This document shows positions 42,204 to 52,396 of a stretch of 64,000 nt of DNA, piece by piece. Source of the DNA: Prorocentrum cordatum (taxonomy: Eukaryota > Sar > Dinophyceae > Prorocentrales > Prorocentraceae); the NCBI GenBank assembly GCA_963575745.1, contig CAUYUJ010016477.1, positions 211,907 to 275,906 of the forward strand, read 5' to 3'. The translations under genes were made by a program, and so were the position numbers. Below the pieces are notes generated by a model. It did not search any database, was not told the origin of the DNA, and was given only the letters and a program-made list of their open reading frames with translations. How positions within the stretch are numbered: the stretch's first letter is position 1; every line of letters starts with the position of its first letter.

Positions 42204-43740
42204 CCAGCGTGCTCACGTGGACGCGAGCCCACCCGGGTCTTCCTCGGAGTTCCCGAACATGCTTGCTGAGATCTCCCGGCAGGGGCGGCAGCCGAAGAGA
42301 GCTTGCAGCCTGGGCAGGAGGGCTCTACAGCGCCGCGCGGGCTCCCCACGATGTCTCCTATGAGCTTTGATCAGAGATCTTTGAGGCTTGCTGGTCGATA
42401 TCCCTCTTTGTCCTGGGTGCCCCTGTACCTCCCTTTCTCCGTTCATTTTTTTGTTTGTCTCTCTCTCTCTCTCTGGTATCCTAGGTGTCTTGTACGTGTG
42501 GATGCTCCTGCCTCTTTGCGCTCACGGGCCTCCCGCTTGCCATAGACACGTCTGTGTCCAGCAGTCACAGCGGCATCGCTCCAGCCACGGCAAACTCAAC
42601 CATGATAATGCTCCTTCTCTTCCTCCTTGCGCTGGCCGGAAGCCCTTGCACAATGCGTTCCCCCTGGATACATATAAGCACTTGACGTACTTTCGGTTTC
42701 CATCTATGACATCGATGAAGTCATCCACGGTGCAATCCTGTGGGCGCTCAGCGCTTACCGCGGAATCGAGCGACGCCAGTGCCGCGAACGCAGAAGAACA
42801 TAACTCATGATAAATCAGCGATGGATGCCACTAGGGTCGATTCTGGTTCCAACGTTGGCAGCTCGGGATGCACGATAGTGCCAGCGGTTGCGCAACTCTT
42901 GCCACACATCGCAACGCGATCGACTTGCATAGAAGCGCGCAGAGAAGTAACGCACAATTCGACAACTTGCAAGCGGATGGTATCTTTGCCGGCTACACGT
43001 AAGAATGACCCTGGGTAAGGAAGACCTTTGGTGCGCGGCGTAACGGGGGACGCGGGGTGGCCAAACCTGGCCGCGCAAGCAGCTGCTGTCGCTTCGCGCT
43101 CAACGATCGGGGGACCCCATTGGGCCAGCACCAGAGGCCACTCTGGCGAACGGTCACTCTTATGTCTAGTCGAAAAAGGGCGAGACTGACAACGCTTCAC
43201 TTCCATGCCCCCCCCCTGCCAAGCAAATGCCCCCCTGCGCACCCTCTCCGTCTCATTCCGTCCCCTTCCCGTGACTTTCCGGCCCCGTCTACGCCCAAGT
43301 GTTGTGGCTGCTTGCCTTTATTTCGTGCGGCATGCGCCTGCGTATATCCAGCTCTTCTTCATGGTATTCCTTGCTGTAGGCCTAAGCTCAACAAGCTGGG
43401 TCTAGATAGCTCACAATAATGTGCATACTTTTCGCTGAAGTTGCGGACTGCTAAGCAGCATGTCCTCACTCTTGAGTCCTCATACCCGCATGCCTAGTCT
43501 CGACTGCCACATCATCCTGGTCCTTCTCAGCATCTGCGGCTCTTCGCTTGGCAACTGGCAGTCGCTTTCTCCAGCCTCGCAGCTTTGGGTGAGAAGGGGG
43601 CTTCAGCAGTTGCCACCGTTGAGAGGTGTAGCTTCGACCTGGCCTAAGCGTACTGATGTGAACTAGATCTGCATTTCAATGAACATCGACGGCCATCCCT
43701 TTGGATGGCAACGACCGACACGAGCAATGCTCCATCGTGC
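42204..43740. other. Unrecognised stretch
   Basis: No gene, domain or tandem repeat stands out apart from a short (CT)n run at about 42457-42474. Confidence 0.4.
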
Positions 43741-43749
43741 AATGAATGG

Positions 43750-43766
43750 TACACTATATATGTATT

Positions 43767-43800
<34 letters not shown>

Positions 43801-43812
43801 TGTATGTATGTA
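43750..43812. repeat. (TATG)n microsatellite
   Basis: About 12 TATG units follow a short TATATATGTATTTATATATG lead-in. Confidence 0.95.
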
Positions 43813-43869
43813 TACGTGGAGCCCACACAATAATTTCTTGCACTGGGTGCATTGTAACCTAGGTGGGCC

Positions 43870-44190
43870 ACACGACGTAGTGCAGTCCAAGTACACGTGG
43901 TGCAATCTAGGTGGCGCAATCTAGCATCCAGGTTGCGCAATCAAAATAGTGCAATCTAGGTCGGTGTAGCTCCTGTAGCTGGTGCGGTCTACGCATTGCA
44001 ATGCGATGCGATGCACTGCGATGCGCAGCAATGTCATCCAATGTAAACCAGTGCGCAACGAAACACGTTTTGCACTGCACATCAATGTAATGTCATGCAG
44101 CGTAGCGCAACGCAATGCAAAGTAACGCAGTGCAGTGCAGTGCAACGCACTGCAACGCAAAGCAATGCCATTGCGATGTAATGCGCAGCG
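43870..44190. repeat. Degenerate GTGCAATCTAGG and GCAATGCGATGC repeats
   Basis: GTGCAATCTAGGTGGCGCAA words (43895-43965) are followed by about 200 bp of GCAATGC, GATGCGATGC and GCAGTGCAGTG words. Similar words recur loosely at 25757-25990. Confidence 0.65.
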
Positions 44191-44660
44191 GGGATACGCG
44201 CAACGTTAAGCATTCAAGGTTATTCTTGCTACGCTGCTGCACAAACGCTGTGGCGGGGTTTGCCGCGGGCAATTGGATGCACTCTCAAGCCGTGTGGCAC
44301 AGTGCACGGCGCGGTCGCTGGACCAGGTGTCATTCGATCACGAACTCGTAGCCGATCGAATCGGTGACCCCTCCCCCTGTCCCCCACCCTCAGGGCGCTT
44401 GGAACCCGCTCGCACAACCGAGCGCCCCCTATCTTTCTTCGTCTCTCTTTGGGAGGGGCGAACCATATCTTTTGAGTATTTCCAAGGGGTCTGCGCAACC
44501 AAAGACAACGAGTGCACCACTGTCCTGTCTTGTTGGGTCCACTGCCGAGCCGAACCACTCCTGGCATCGAACGGCAAGTTCTTCGACACTGTCGCTACGG
44601 CGTAATGTGCTACCCCTAGCTCCGAGTTGTATTTTGCCACTGCAGCCCCAATCGGACCCC
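44191..44660. other. Unrecognised spacer left of element 2
   Basis: No gene or repeat recognised. Confidence 0.4.
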
Positions 44661-44661
44661 G

Positions 44662-44805
44662 CAAATTTCAGCTGCGCCAGAAGCCTCCCGCACCCGAGGG
44701 TGCCCGCACCCACTTGACAAGGGGTGCGGCACCCCCCGCGCCGCCCAGACTGGCGGTGCCAGTCTCAGCCGACGCGCGGGGCGCCAGGGATGCAAGTACC
44801 CCCAG
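44662..44805 (-). repeat. Element 2 terminal repeat B2
   Basis: 144-bp copy of B1. It forms the 3' end of the element in its own orientation. Confidence 0.95.
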
Positions 44806-44820
44806 GAGCGGGAGGGTGGG

Positions 44821-45331
44821 GCGAAAGCGCGCGCGCCGTCCGCCACGGCGGGGCGCAAGCGCACATGCCTGCGAGATGCAAGCACCAATGCCTGCACATC
44901 GCACGACCCCGAGGCGCGCCGCGAACCGCCCCGACGCGATCCCCGCGGCGCGCCTGCACGGGGCGTTCGACGCAAAGCGAGCAGTAGAGCAGACTAGCCA
45001 CGCGCGCGACGACGCACCCCCCTCGCGCGCGGGCCCTTCGCGCGGGGCCGCGCGCCGCGAGGCGCGCGCCGTCGCTCCCCCCCCCCCCCCTCGCGCGCGC
45101 AGGCCCTTCGCGTGGGGCCGCGCGCCGCGAGGCACATGCTGACGCCCCCCCGCCTCGCGCGCGCGGGCCCTTCTCGTGGGGCCGCGCGCCGCGCGGCGCA
45201 GGAAAGCGGGAGGCGGCCCGCGCGCCCAGCTTGCCCGCCCGCGCGCGGGCCAGGCGCGGGCGCGAAATTTGTGCCCGCGCACAACGCAGCACAAGCGAGC
45301 GCGCGCGCTTTCGATGGCGTTGGGCGCCCAC
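44821..45331 (-). repeat. Element 2 internal repeat A2
   Basis: 511-bp copy of A1. Two bases separate it from B1 and 15 bases from B2, the same arrangement as in element 1. Confidence 0.95.
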
Positions 45332-45333
45332 CA

Positions 45334-45477
45334 CAAATTTCAGCTGCGCCAGAAGCCTCCCGCACCCGAGGGTGCCCGCACCCACTTGACAAGGGGTGCG
45401 GCACCCCCCGCGCCGTCCAGCCTGGCGGTGCCAGTCTGAGCCGACGCGCGGGGCGCCAGGGATGCAAGTACCCCCAG
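45334..45477 (-). repeat. Element 2 repeat B1
   Basis: 144 bp starting CAAATTTCAGCTGCGCCAGA, identical to B2 except for about three substitutions. Confidence 0.95.
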
Positions 45478-45631
45478 CCGATGCATGCTGGTGCACCGCG
45501 CAGCGGCGACGCGCGCGGCACGCGCACCCCTTGCGAAACGGGTGTTGCGTGCGGCGGCGCCGCGGTGTTGTGACACGCAGCGGCGGAGGCGTGCGCGCGA
45601 GGGCGTCGCGCGACGCCTGGGTCGCCATTGC
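45478..45631 (-). other. Trailer between YR and B1 of element 2
   Basis: About 150 bp of GC-rich sequence after the YR stop. No repeat or polyadenylation signal was recognised. Confidence 0.4.
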
Positions 45632-47051
45632 CTAGGCAAGTTCGTCCTCGGACTCAGCTAGATGCGCCTCGACCACGGCGCCGAGTTCGAGTTGCGTCAA
45701 ATCGAGGTACGACAGGAACGCGGGCGAGGACCATTCGCCCGCTTGAAGGATCTCGCGCAAGGTGCCTCCCCTCTGCTGGAGGTCCAGTGCGTGCCCGCGC
45801 CGCAGGTCGTGCGTGCGATAGAGCGCCGCGTCTTTGACGCCGAGCTGACCGAGGAGAAAGCGCAGCGTGCTCAGCGAGCTGGCCGCGCTAATGTCCGCGA
45901 ACGGCCTGGTGCCCACGGGCAGGTCCGCGAACCATGCGCCGAGCGCGTGGACCGGGCACGTCTTGGTGCAGCGCGCGCACCAGCACGCTCGCTGCAGCAC
46001 GGACCCGAATTGCTTGTTCTTGCGGCGCGCCAATTTGAGCTGCAGGAGGCCGTCGCACAGAATGAGGGAAGCCCCTGCGCCCTGACGAAAGGCGACGCCG
46101 TCGAACGATAATGCCCAGGGCCTCCGAGGGAAGGCGCAAGAGAAACACGTGCGTGACAAGAAAGAGCTGCGCGAAAACGGCGGACTCGTGCCGCTCTTTT
46201 GCCAGATTTAGCAGCGCGCAAACTGCGTCCTCCCTGATGAATAGGGGCGCCCTGGGCAGGAAAGCGCCGCGCTTGCGAATCGCGCATTTGGCGCGGCGAA
46301 GGGGCGTGTCACGAAAAACGTCTACAGGGAGATCGCAAACCTGACAAGCCAGCTTGACGTGAGAGACATAATTGGAAAAGGTCTGGTCGGAGCGAAACAG
46401 CAGCGACCACGCGAGCAACCCGTCGGCAGACGGCGGCAGCTCGCGCCCGTGCAGCGCAAGAGCCTCGCGCGCGAACGCGATCCATGCTGCCGCGCCGCTC
46501 TTGAAAGAGGCGATGGAGCGCGGGCATGCGCCCAGGAGGGCCGCTGCGCGCGCCGAAGACAGCCACTCAGCGACGCTCGCTGGGCCTTCCTCGCTGTCAA
46601 GCCGCCGGCGAAGATTACGGAGCTCCGCGCGCGGGCCCCCGCCGCACTGTGGCGCGCGGGCCCCCTGCGCCTCCGCAATCCTTGTCTCGAGGAGCGCGTC
46701 AACGGCAATGCCCCCGGCGGCCTGCGCCCGCGCCGGCACCGGCTTCTGGACTTGTGCTGCCTCCTGCGCGCGCACGCGGGCGCGATGCAGCAGGGGCGCG
46801 GCGCGAAGTGCGCGAACCTGAAGGCTTGACGCGAGTGCGATAGCTTCCCGAATACAACACTTTTGGCCGCCGTCGAGGTCCGCGCCCAGGAATTGGAAAT
46901 CTTTGAATTTGGCCCCAGCGAGCGCGGACGGGCGCGACACGCTTTCGGCGGCGAGCGCCGCCGCGATCGCATCGAACCACGCCGCATCGTGCCTGCCTTG
47001 GCCCGCGGCTCTCTCCAGGAAGACACGCATGGAAGCGGCGTGCCCGGCCAT
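45632..47051 (-). pseudogene. Tyrosine recombinase of element 2 (one frame change)
   Basis: The frame opens MAGHAASMRVFLERAAGQGR with the ~65-residue domain shared with gag (AAWFDAIAAALAAESVSRPS, LAGAKFKDFQF, ADLDGGQKCC). The core-binding region is LLGACPRSIASFKSGAAAWI, and catalytic Arg lies in FLLRLPSEALGI. Near 46110 a one-base change moves homology to the next frame (ALSFDGVAF). LARRKNKQFGS supplies the Lys region, followed by a Cys cluster (CWCARCTKTCPVH), then THDLRRGHALDL with His and Arg, and GEWSSPAFLSYLDL with the nucleophile Tyr. All catalytic residues are present across the two frames (45888-47051 and 45632-46159). The frame change is probably an inactivating mutation or a sequencing error. 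Confidence 0.8.
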
Positions 47052-47210
47052 TGCCGTTCCGACGGTCGGCGCGCGCCAAGCAATGCCTCTGCCGCCGAGC
47101 CCTGCTTGCCGAGCGCACGTGGAGCGGCTGCGCTACGCGCGACCTTCGCGGACGCAACACGACAACGAATAAAACAATTTTCATGCGCGCGCGCCGACGC
47201 AAGACGATTT

Positions 47211-47235
47211 GGCGCGCAAGCCGAACTGTCGGCCG
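47211..47235 (-). promoter_or_regulatory. Intergenic hairpin motif, RT/YR junction
   Basis: CGGCCGACAGTTCGGCTT and GCGCGCC on the minus strand, beginning 9 bases after the RT-RNase H stop. Nearly identical to 49379-49403. Its presence at both junctions and nowhere else in the element suggests a role in expressing the downstream frame. Confidence 0.5.
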
Positions 47236-47243
47236 ACGGACGC

Positions 47244-48740
47244 TCACGCGCGGCGCAGCGACACCCGCGCGGCCGAAAGAGATGCCCAGGCATCGGGCTT
47301 CCAGAATGCCTCGCTAAGACGCGGCAGCACGAAAGAAGCGCCGATCTCGCGAAGGAGCCAGTACTGCTCCCGCGACGGCAAATCGGCAACGTTTAGCTTC
47401 GAGGGGACGCGGTCGACGCGGAGCGAGACGCGCAATTGCGCCGCCTGCAGCCACAAAGAATTGATGAGACACGTATAGTCCCACTCTTTGGAAGCGCCTT
47501 TCCGCGTGGCAGCCTCGGCACCGACGTTGTCGGACCAGAGGCGCACGCGCCTGCCCGCGAGCGCGTTGCTGAATGTGGAAAGGCCAAACGCGATCGCAAG
47601 AAGCTCGAGGGACATAATCTGCGCATCGCCCCTTTGCTTGAAATGGCGCAGAACGCAATCGGGGGGGGCCCAATCGGAGTAGGAAGCCCGCCCGTCGAGG
47701 AAGAGCACAGCCGCGACGCGGGGCGGCGTGCTGCGCGCGTCGACAAAGAGCTGCGCTGCCTCGCGCTGATCTGGTGCCCAGACACGGGTCTCGCAGAGCT
47801 CCAGCGCTAAGACTTCTGCCCACCATTCGAGTGCGACGCGCAGCTGCTGCGGCACCACCACGCCGCACTGCTTCGAGTGGGCGAACAAGGGCCGGATGAG
47901 CGCGCGCCCGATGCGATGGAACATGCCCGAGCATGCCCACATCAGGGCGCCCGCAAGCTTTGCCGCGTCCCCTGGCCGCAAAACGCCCGAGGAGAGCGCG
48001 TCGCCAATGCGACCGCGCCACTTCTTGACCTTGTCGGGCGACGGAGTGCACGAGAAACCGCCGTGGCCTGCGCGGACCTGAAGGCCCAGGACGACAAGCG
48101 GCATGCCCGCGGCGACCTTGTCCGCCGCGATTGCAGAGGGGCCGAGGATGCAGCGCACGAGCCGCGCGATGCACTCGAGCGCATGCTCGGCGCATGCCGC
48201 GCGCTCGGCGCCAAAGAGGTCATCGACGAAACGCAGCATGGGAATGCACAGTAGGCGACGCACAAGGTGCGAAATGAGCGCGCCGACCCTTTCCCACGCA
48301 TGCACGGACGCGACGGCGCCGAAGGGCATGGCTAGGTGCCCTGCCACATGGGCCACGCCCTGCGCGAGGAAAACGAAGAACAGGAACCGGCGATGCATCG
48401 GCATGGCGGGAAGCCTGCGGAAGGCCGAGTCAATGTCGGCTTTGTAGAACATGATGCGTTCGCGCGTGCCCTGCGCCACGCCCCTGGCGACGCGATACAG
48501 CGCATCGATGGGCTCGGGGCGAAACTTTTCGCCTGCCGAGGTGCACCCGTTCACTTTCGCGCGAGTAAGATCGTCAACAGCCCGAACGCGTATGTCGCCA
48601 TTGGGCCGCGTTTGCACAACCCCGAAGCGCGGCGACAAGACGTTTGCACTGAGGTCGGCCTGCACAGCCGTGACAGGCTGGGTCACGCGACCCATGCGCG
48701 CTTCTTTGAAAGACTGCTGCAGCAATGCACGCGGCGTCCT
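47244..48740 (-). CDS. Reverse transcriptase-RNase H of element 2
   Basis: This 493-codon frame starts within the RT fingers (LSPRFGVVQTRPNGDIRVRA then VDDLTRAKVNG). Motif A is MFYKADIDSAFRRLP (Asp97/Asp99), GHLAMPFGAVASVHAW is motif B, and LRFVDDLFG is motif C with both catalytic Asp (168, 169). RNase H follows: FVDARSTPPRVAAVLFLDG (Asp329), MSLELLAIAFGL (Glu374), LWSDNVGAEAA (Asp399) and RVPSKLNVADLPSRE (Asp448). All catalytic residues of both enzymes are intact. It lacks its own N-terminus, which lies in the preceding frame. The stop at 47244-47246 is followed at once by the shared hairpin motif. Confidence 0.85.
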   Translation of the reverse strand, partial: RTPRALLQQSFKEARMGRVTQPVTAVQADLSANVLSPRFGVVQTRPNGDIRVRAVDDLTRAKVNGCTSAGEKFRPEPIDALYRVARGVAQGTRERIMFYKADIDSAFRRLPAMPMHRRFLFFVFLAQGVAHVAGHLAMPFGAVASVHAWERVGALISHLVRRLLCIPMLRFVDDLFGAERAACAEHALECIARLVRCILGPSAIAADKVAAGMPLVVLGLQVRAGHGGFSCTPSPDKVKKWRGRIGDALSSGVLRPGDAAKLAGALMWACSGMFHRIGRALIRPLFAHSKQCGVVVPQQLRVALEWWAEVLALELCETRVWAPDQREAAQLFVDARSTPPRVAAVLFLDGRASYSDWAPPDCVLRHFKQRGDAQIMSLELLAIAFGLSTFSNALAGRRVRLWSDNVGAEAATRKGASKEWDYTCLINSLWLQAAQLRVSLRVDRVPSKLNVADLPSREQYWLLREIGASFVLPRLSEAFWKPDAWASLSAARVSLRRA

Positions 48741-49455
48741 GGAAATCGGTGCGAGCGGCGAGCGCCTCTATTAAAGGGCCGTTGACGCCAGTCGCCACCT
48801 TGCGCACGCCTGCATCGGCCCCTACATGCCAGCGGGCTACTTCGCCCGACACGTGCAGCGCCCGCGCCTCAGCTTCAATGTCGCAGATGAAGCGCTCGCG
48901 TTCGGCATTAATCTGGTCCGATTGGCGCGCGTTCACCCATTCCACCGCGGCCCAGACGTCTGCGCTGACGTCAACGGCTGGCTCGAAATCGACTTGCTCA
49001 CGGCACGCGTCGTCGACGAATTGTAGCTTCCCCACATCGTCGGCGTTCACCTGGCGAGGCGCGCGAGCAGCCCAGTCGTTCGCCGCCTGCAAGGCGGAGT
49101 TCGACATGCAACATTGCGGACCGCGCGATGCGCGCGGGGCCTGCGTCGAGGACGCGCCGCGAGACCGTGAGCGCCGCCGGACTGGGGGAGCTGGCGGCGC
49201 AGGAACACGCCCCGACGGCGGCGCTGGTGGAGGCGGCGGCAGCCGCCCGCGCATTGCAAACAAACGCGACGAACAAAGTAGCCTCGATCGCGTCGGGTCG
49301 CAGCAAAAGCTGAACGGCGGACCTGAACGCGAGCGCGCGGAACGACCCGCGTGTGCCGCGGCCGCTGCAATATGACATGGCGCGCGAGCCGAACTGTCGG
49401 CCGTTTCATTGCCCGCGCAATTTCGGCGCGGACCGGCCCAAGCATCGCGCCGCAT
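48735..49455 (-). pseudogene. N-terminal part of the RT protein of element 2 (frame-shifted)
   Basis: After a proline-rich stretch this frame reads SNSALQAANDWAARAPRQVN, DDVGKLQFVDDACREQVDFE, WAAVEWVNARQSDQINAERE and GVNGPLIEALAARTDFQDA. This acidic region precedes RT in many YR elements. Near 48735 homology passes to the next frame at LLQQSFKEARMGRV with a one-base change. The part of the frame beyond 48735 is a shadow. Confidence 0.6.
49379..49403 (-). promoter_or_regulatory. Intergenic hairpin motif, gag/RT junction
   Basis: On the minus strand the motif begins CGGCCGACAGTTCGGCTC and ends GCGCGCC. It contains GCCGA/TCGGC arms around CAGT. It is 24 of 25 bases identical to 47211-47235 and lies 95 bp after the gag stop. 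It may be a trans-splice, internal promoter or re-initiation signal. Confidence 0.5.
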
Positions 49456-49497
49456 TGCTTTGCGTAGGTTGCGAAGAGCGAGAAGGCATCGCGCCGA

Positions 49498-50886
49498 CTA
49501 TTGTTCGGCTAAATTCGCATGCACCGCGCGCCGACAAGTGTTCGGCCCCCGCGCTGTCACTCTTGACACCGCGCGAGCCCGCGCGCCACCGCGTGCTCCG
49601 CGCGCCCGCGGCCCCCTTGCGCCCTGGAGCTGCGGCGCTATGGGCGGGCCCTCTTGGCGGCCCTCGGGGGCGTGCGCGGCTTGCGATTCACCTCCCCGCC
49701 GCGATCCGCTGCGCCCCAGCTGTGCCCGTGGTAATCGCCCGCCGAGCCCCAGCTGTTCCAGCGCTTTCCCGACCATTGCGCGCTCTTGCCACCGCTCGCG
49801 GAGCCGTGGCCCTTCCCCGCGGCGGCTTTGCCCGTCGCCACCTGCGAACGCGCCGCGCGAAAGAATAGGCGGGGAGTGGGGGCTGCTGCCCCGCGCGAGC
49901 CGACGCGACGAGGGGGCCTGGGCGCTCTTGGTGCCGCCCTTTGCCGACGGCTCAGCTGGCGCCGCCTTGGCTGCGGCTTCGTCGGCATCGTAAGCCTCCT
50001 CTGCGCGATTGAGAATGGCGGTGTCCACGCGCTTCGCCGCGCGATCTGCCTGCGCGCAACCGGCGCGGCCAACGCGGCGCGGAAACACATTCGCAAGAAA
50101 ACGCGTGCGGGCCACGAAGGTCGGGTCGCCAGAGCGCGAGCGTTCCGCCCAATCTTTGCGGGCCTGCTCGTCATAATAGACCGCGAGCTGCACCCGCCGC
50201 TTGTTGCGGGCCGCCCCGAGGCCCACCGCCATGCAGACGTCGCGATGGGCTGCGGCCGCGGCGTAGCTCAGCTGGCCTGTGGCGTGGGCACCGACCGCGT
50301 AGCGACTCCACGCGAGGTGCCATTGGCTGAGCGTCGGCATGACGCGCTTGGGCGTCGCCTTCGCCCCCATGGCCTCGCGCGAGGAAATAGGCGCGGCGCG
50401 AGCGCGCGCGACGGTGAGGCGCTGCGCCTGTGCTAAGTTGTTCAGGTCCTCCGAAAGCTTGGCTTCGTCTTCGTCGGCATCGCGAAGCGCCCCGGCGAGG
50501 TGCTGCGGCAGCCACCTGGCTAGCTTCACGTTGACGAAACCTTTTTCGACGCCGCGCTTCCGAAGCTTGGCCACTTCGCTGGCAAGCTCATCCACGAGGT
50601 CGGAGCTACGCCGCAAGTGTCGCGCGCAAGATGGCGCGCGCTCCCCGCCGTGGCAAGCCGCGCATCGCCTGGGCAGGAGGTCGCTGGGCAAGCCTTCGAG
50701 GCTCGCGGTCTTGAGCGTGGCACAAATGTCCACGTGGGCCGCCGCGGGCGCCTGCGACGCGACGTACGCGACGTCGCGCGGCGGCGGGCGCGCGCTGTCG
50801 CGTCGACAAGCCTCGTCCTTCTTTTGGAGAAACGCGAGGAGGGCGGCACTGGCGTCCCCGCTGGCCGATCCCGCGGCCGTCTGCAG
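49498..50886 (-). CDS. Gag-like protein of element 2
   Basis: The frame is open from about 50886 to 49498; the first ATG in it is near 50733, but LLAFLQKKDEACRRDSARPP upstream looks coding. LPRRCAACHGGERAPSCARH is a possible metal-binding cluster. SQWHLAWSRYAVGAHATGQL, AAAAAHRDVCMAVGL and LAVYYDEQARKDWAERS match the helical block (ending Y-Y-D-x-x-x-R) found in gag proteins of DIRS-type elements. After about residue 235 it becomes Ala/Arg/Gly-rich. Likely role: particle and RNA packaging. A one-base change or an internal start separates it from the N-terminal domain. Confidence 0.65.
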   Translation of the reverse strand: MQTAAGSASGDASAALLAFLQKKDEACRRDSARPPPRDVAYVASQAPAAAHVDICATLKTASLEGLPSDLLPRRCAACHGGERAPSCARHLRRSSDLVDELASEVAKLRKRGVEKGFVNVKLARWLPQHLAGALRDADEDEAKLSEDLNNLAQAQRLTVARARAAPISSREAMGAKATPKRVMPTLSQWHLAWSRYAVGAHATGQLSYAAAAAHRDVCMAVGLGAARNKRRVQLAVYYDEQARKDWAERSRSGDPTFVARTRFLANVFPRRVGRAGCAQADRAAKRVDTAILNRAEEAYDADEAAAKAAPAEPSAKGGTKSAQAPSSRRLARGSSPHSPPILSRGAFAGGDGQSRRGEGPRLRERWQERAMVGKALEQLGLGGRLPRAQLGRSGSRRGGESQAAHAPEGRQEGPPIAPQLQGARGPRARGARGGARARAVSRVTARGPNTCRRAVHANLAEQ

Positions 50887-50896
50887 CTACTTCATA

Positions 50897-51190
50897 TCAC
50901 CCTGCGCGCGAGCGTGCACGCGCGCGCCGCTCGCGCCGCGCGGGAACGCCGGCCTTCTCGCGCCCGGCCAACTTGATGGCCGCGCGGACGCAGCGCTTCT
51001 TGCCGCCATCCAGATCGGCATTCTGGAAGCGGAAGTCCTCAAACTTGGCCCCGGCCAGCTCTGAGGGCACGGTGATGCTCTCGGCTGCCAGCGCCGCTGC
51101 GACCGAGTCGAACCAGGCGGCCTCCTGCGCGCCCGCCCCCTCGACGCGCTGGAGAAAAGCGCGAACGGTCTCCAGCGCGGCTTCGGCCAT
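50897..51190 (-). CDS. N-terminal domain of the element 2 gag region
   Basis: From an ATG at 51188-51190 the peptide reads MAEAALETVRAFLQRVEGAG, then EAAWFDSVAAALAAESITVP, SELAGAKFEDFRF, NADLDGGKKRCVRAAIKLA and an Arg-rich end at the TGA at 50897. The same ~65-residue domain begins the YR frame (47051-46850). The frame is open upstream through the 245-bp array, so the true start is uncertain. Gag homology continues in another frame from about 50886. Confidence 0.55.
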   Translation of the reverse strand: MAEAALETVRAFLQRVEGAGAQEAAWFDSVAAALAAESITVPSELAGAKFEDFRFQNADLDGGKKRCVRAAIKLAGREKAGVPARRERRARARSRAG

Positions 51191-51315
51191 CGCGAAGCAG
51201 TGCGTTGCGCGCGCGCGCACAGCACAAGACTCAGCCGTTGCTGCGCTTGACGCTGACGGAAAGGTGACGCGACGACGCGAAGGGGGCGCCCACGCTGCGG
51301 CGCAGGCCGCATTGG

Positions 51316-52396
51316 CCGCGCGTGGCCGCTCTGGGCCGACGGACAATAAGCGCCCGCAAAATGCCAAGCCGTAGTGGCCTGCACCAGAGCCACTGAGCGC
51401 TGGGGCCGAATGGGCCCGCGCGTTTGTGAGGGCCGATTTGGCCCCGCACGGCCACTTGGGGCCGACGGGCAATATGCGCCCGTGCGAAAGCAAGCCGTAT
51501 TGGCCTGCAGCGGCGTATGAAGCCGGTTGGGTCCAGGAGCAGCCAGACGCTTGGGCCGACTGGGCCCGCGCACCTGCGAAAGCCGTATTGGGCCCGCATG
51601 GCCACGTGGGGCCAACGGACAATATGCGCCCGTATAATGACAAGCCGTATTGGCCTGCGCCGGAGCATTTGCGAGGGCCGTATTGGCCCCGCACGGCCAC
51701 TCGGGGCCGACGGACAATATGCGCCCGTGCGAAAGCAAGCCGTATTGGCCTGCACCAGCGTTGGAAGCCGACCGGGTGCAAGAGCAGCCAACAGCTTGGG
51801 CCGACTGGGCTCGCACACCTGCGAAAGCCGTATTGGCCCCGCATGGCCACGTGGGGCCGACGGACAGCATGCGCCCGTATAATGACAAGCCGTATTGGCC
51901 TGCGCCGGAGCACTTGCGAGGGCCGTATTGGCCCCGCACGGCCACTCGGGGCCGACGGACAATATGCGCCCGTGCGAAAGCAAGCCGCATTGGCCTGCAC
52001 CAGCGTTGGAAGCCGACCGGGTGCAAGAGCAGCCAACAGCTTGGGCCGACTGGGCTCGCACACCTGCGAAAGCCGTATTGGCCCCGCGTGGCCACGTGGG
52101 GCCGACGGACAGCATGCGCCCGTATAATGACAAGCCGTATTGGCCTGCGCCGGAGCACTTGCGAGGGCCGTATTGGCCCCGCACGGCCACTTGGGGCCGA
52201 CGGACAATATGCGCCCGTGCGATAGCAAGCCGTATTGGCCTGCACCGGCGTTGGAAGCCGATTGGGTGCAAGAGCGCCAACTGCATGGGCCGACTGGGCC
52301 CGCGCACCTGCGAAAGCCGCATTGGCCCCGCATGGCCACGTGGGGGCGACGGACGATATGCGCCCGTGTGGGGACAAGCCGTATTGGCCTGCGCCA
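51316..52396. repeat. 245-bp tandem repeat in the 5' region of element 2
   Basis: The word GCGAGGGCCGTATTGGCCCC recurs at 51671, 51916 and 52161, exactly 245 bp apart; about four units are present with diverged ends. Each unit has two half-units, with AAGCCGTATTGGCCTGC and GAAAGCCGTATTGGCCCCGC. The palindromic pattern GGCCCC...CACGTGG...GGGGCC appears in each. It lies between A1 and gag, where a promoter would be expected. All three minus frames are open through it for over 600 codons, so translation cannot be excluded, but the repeat period is not a multiple of three. Confidence 0.85.
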
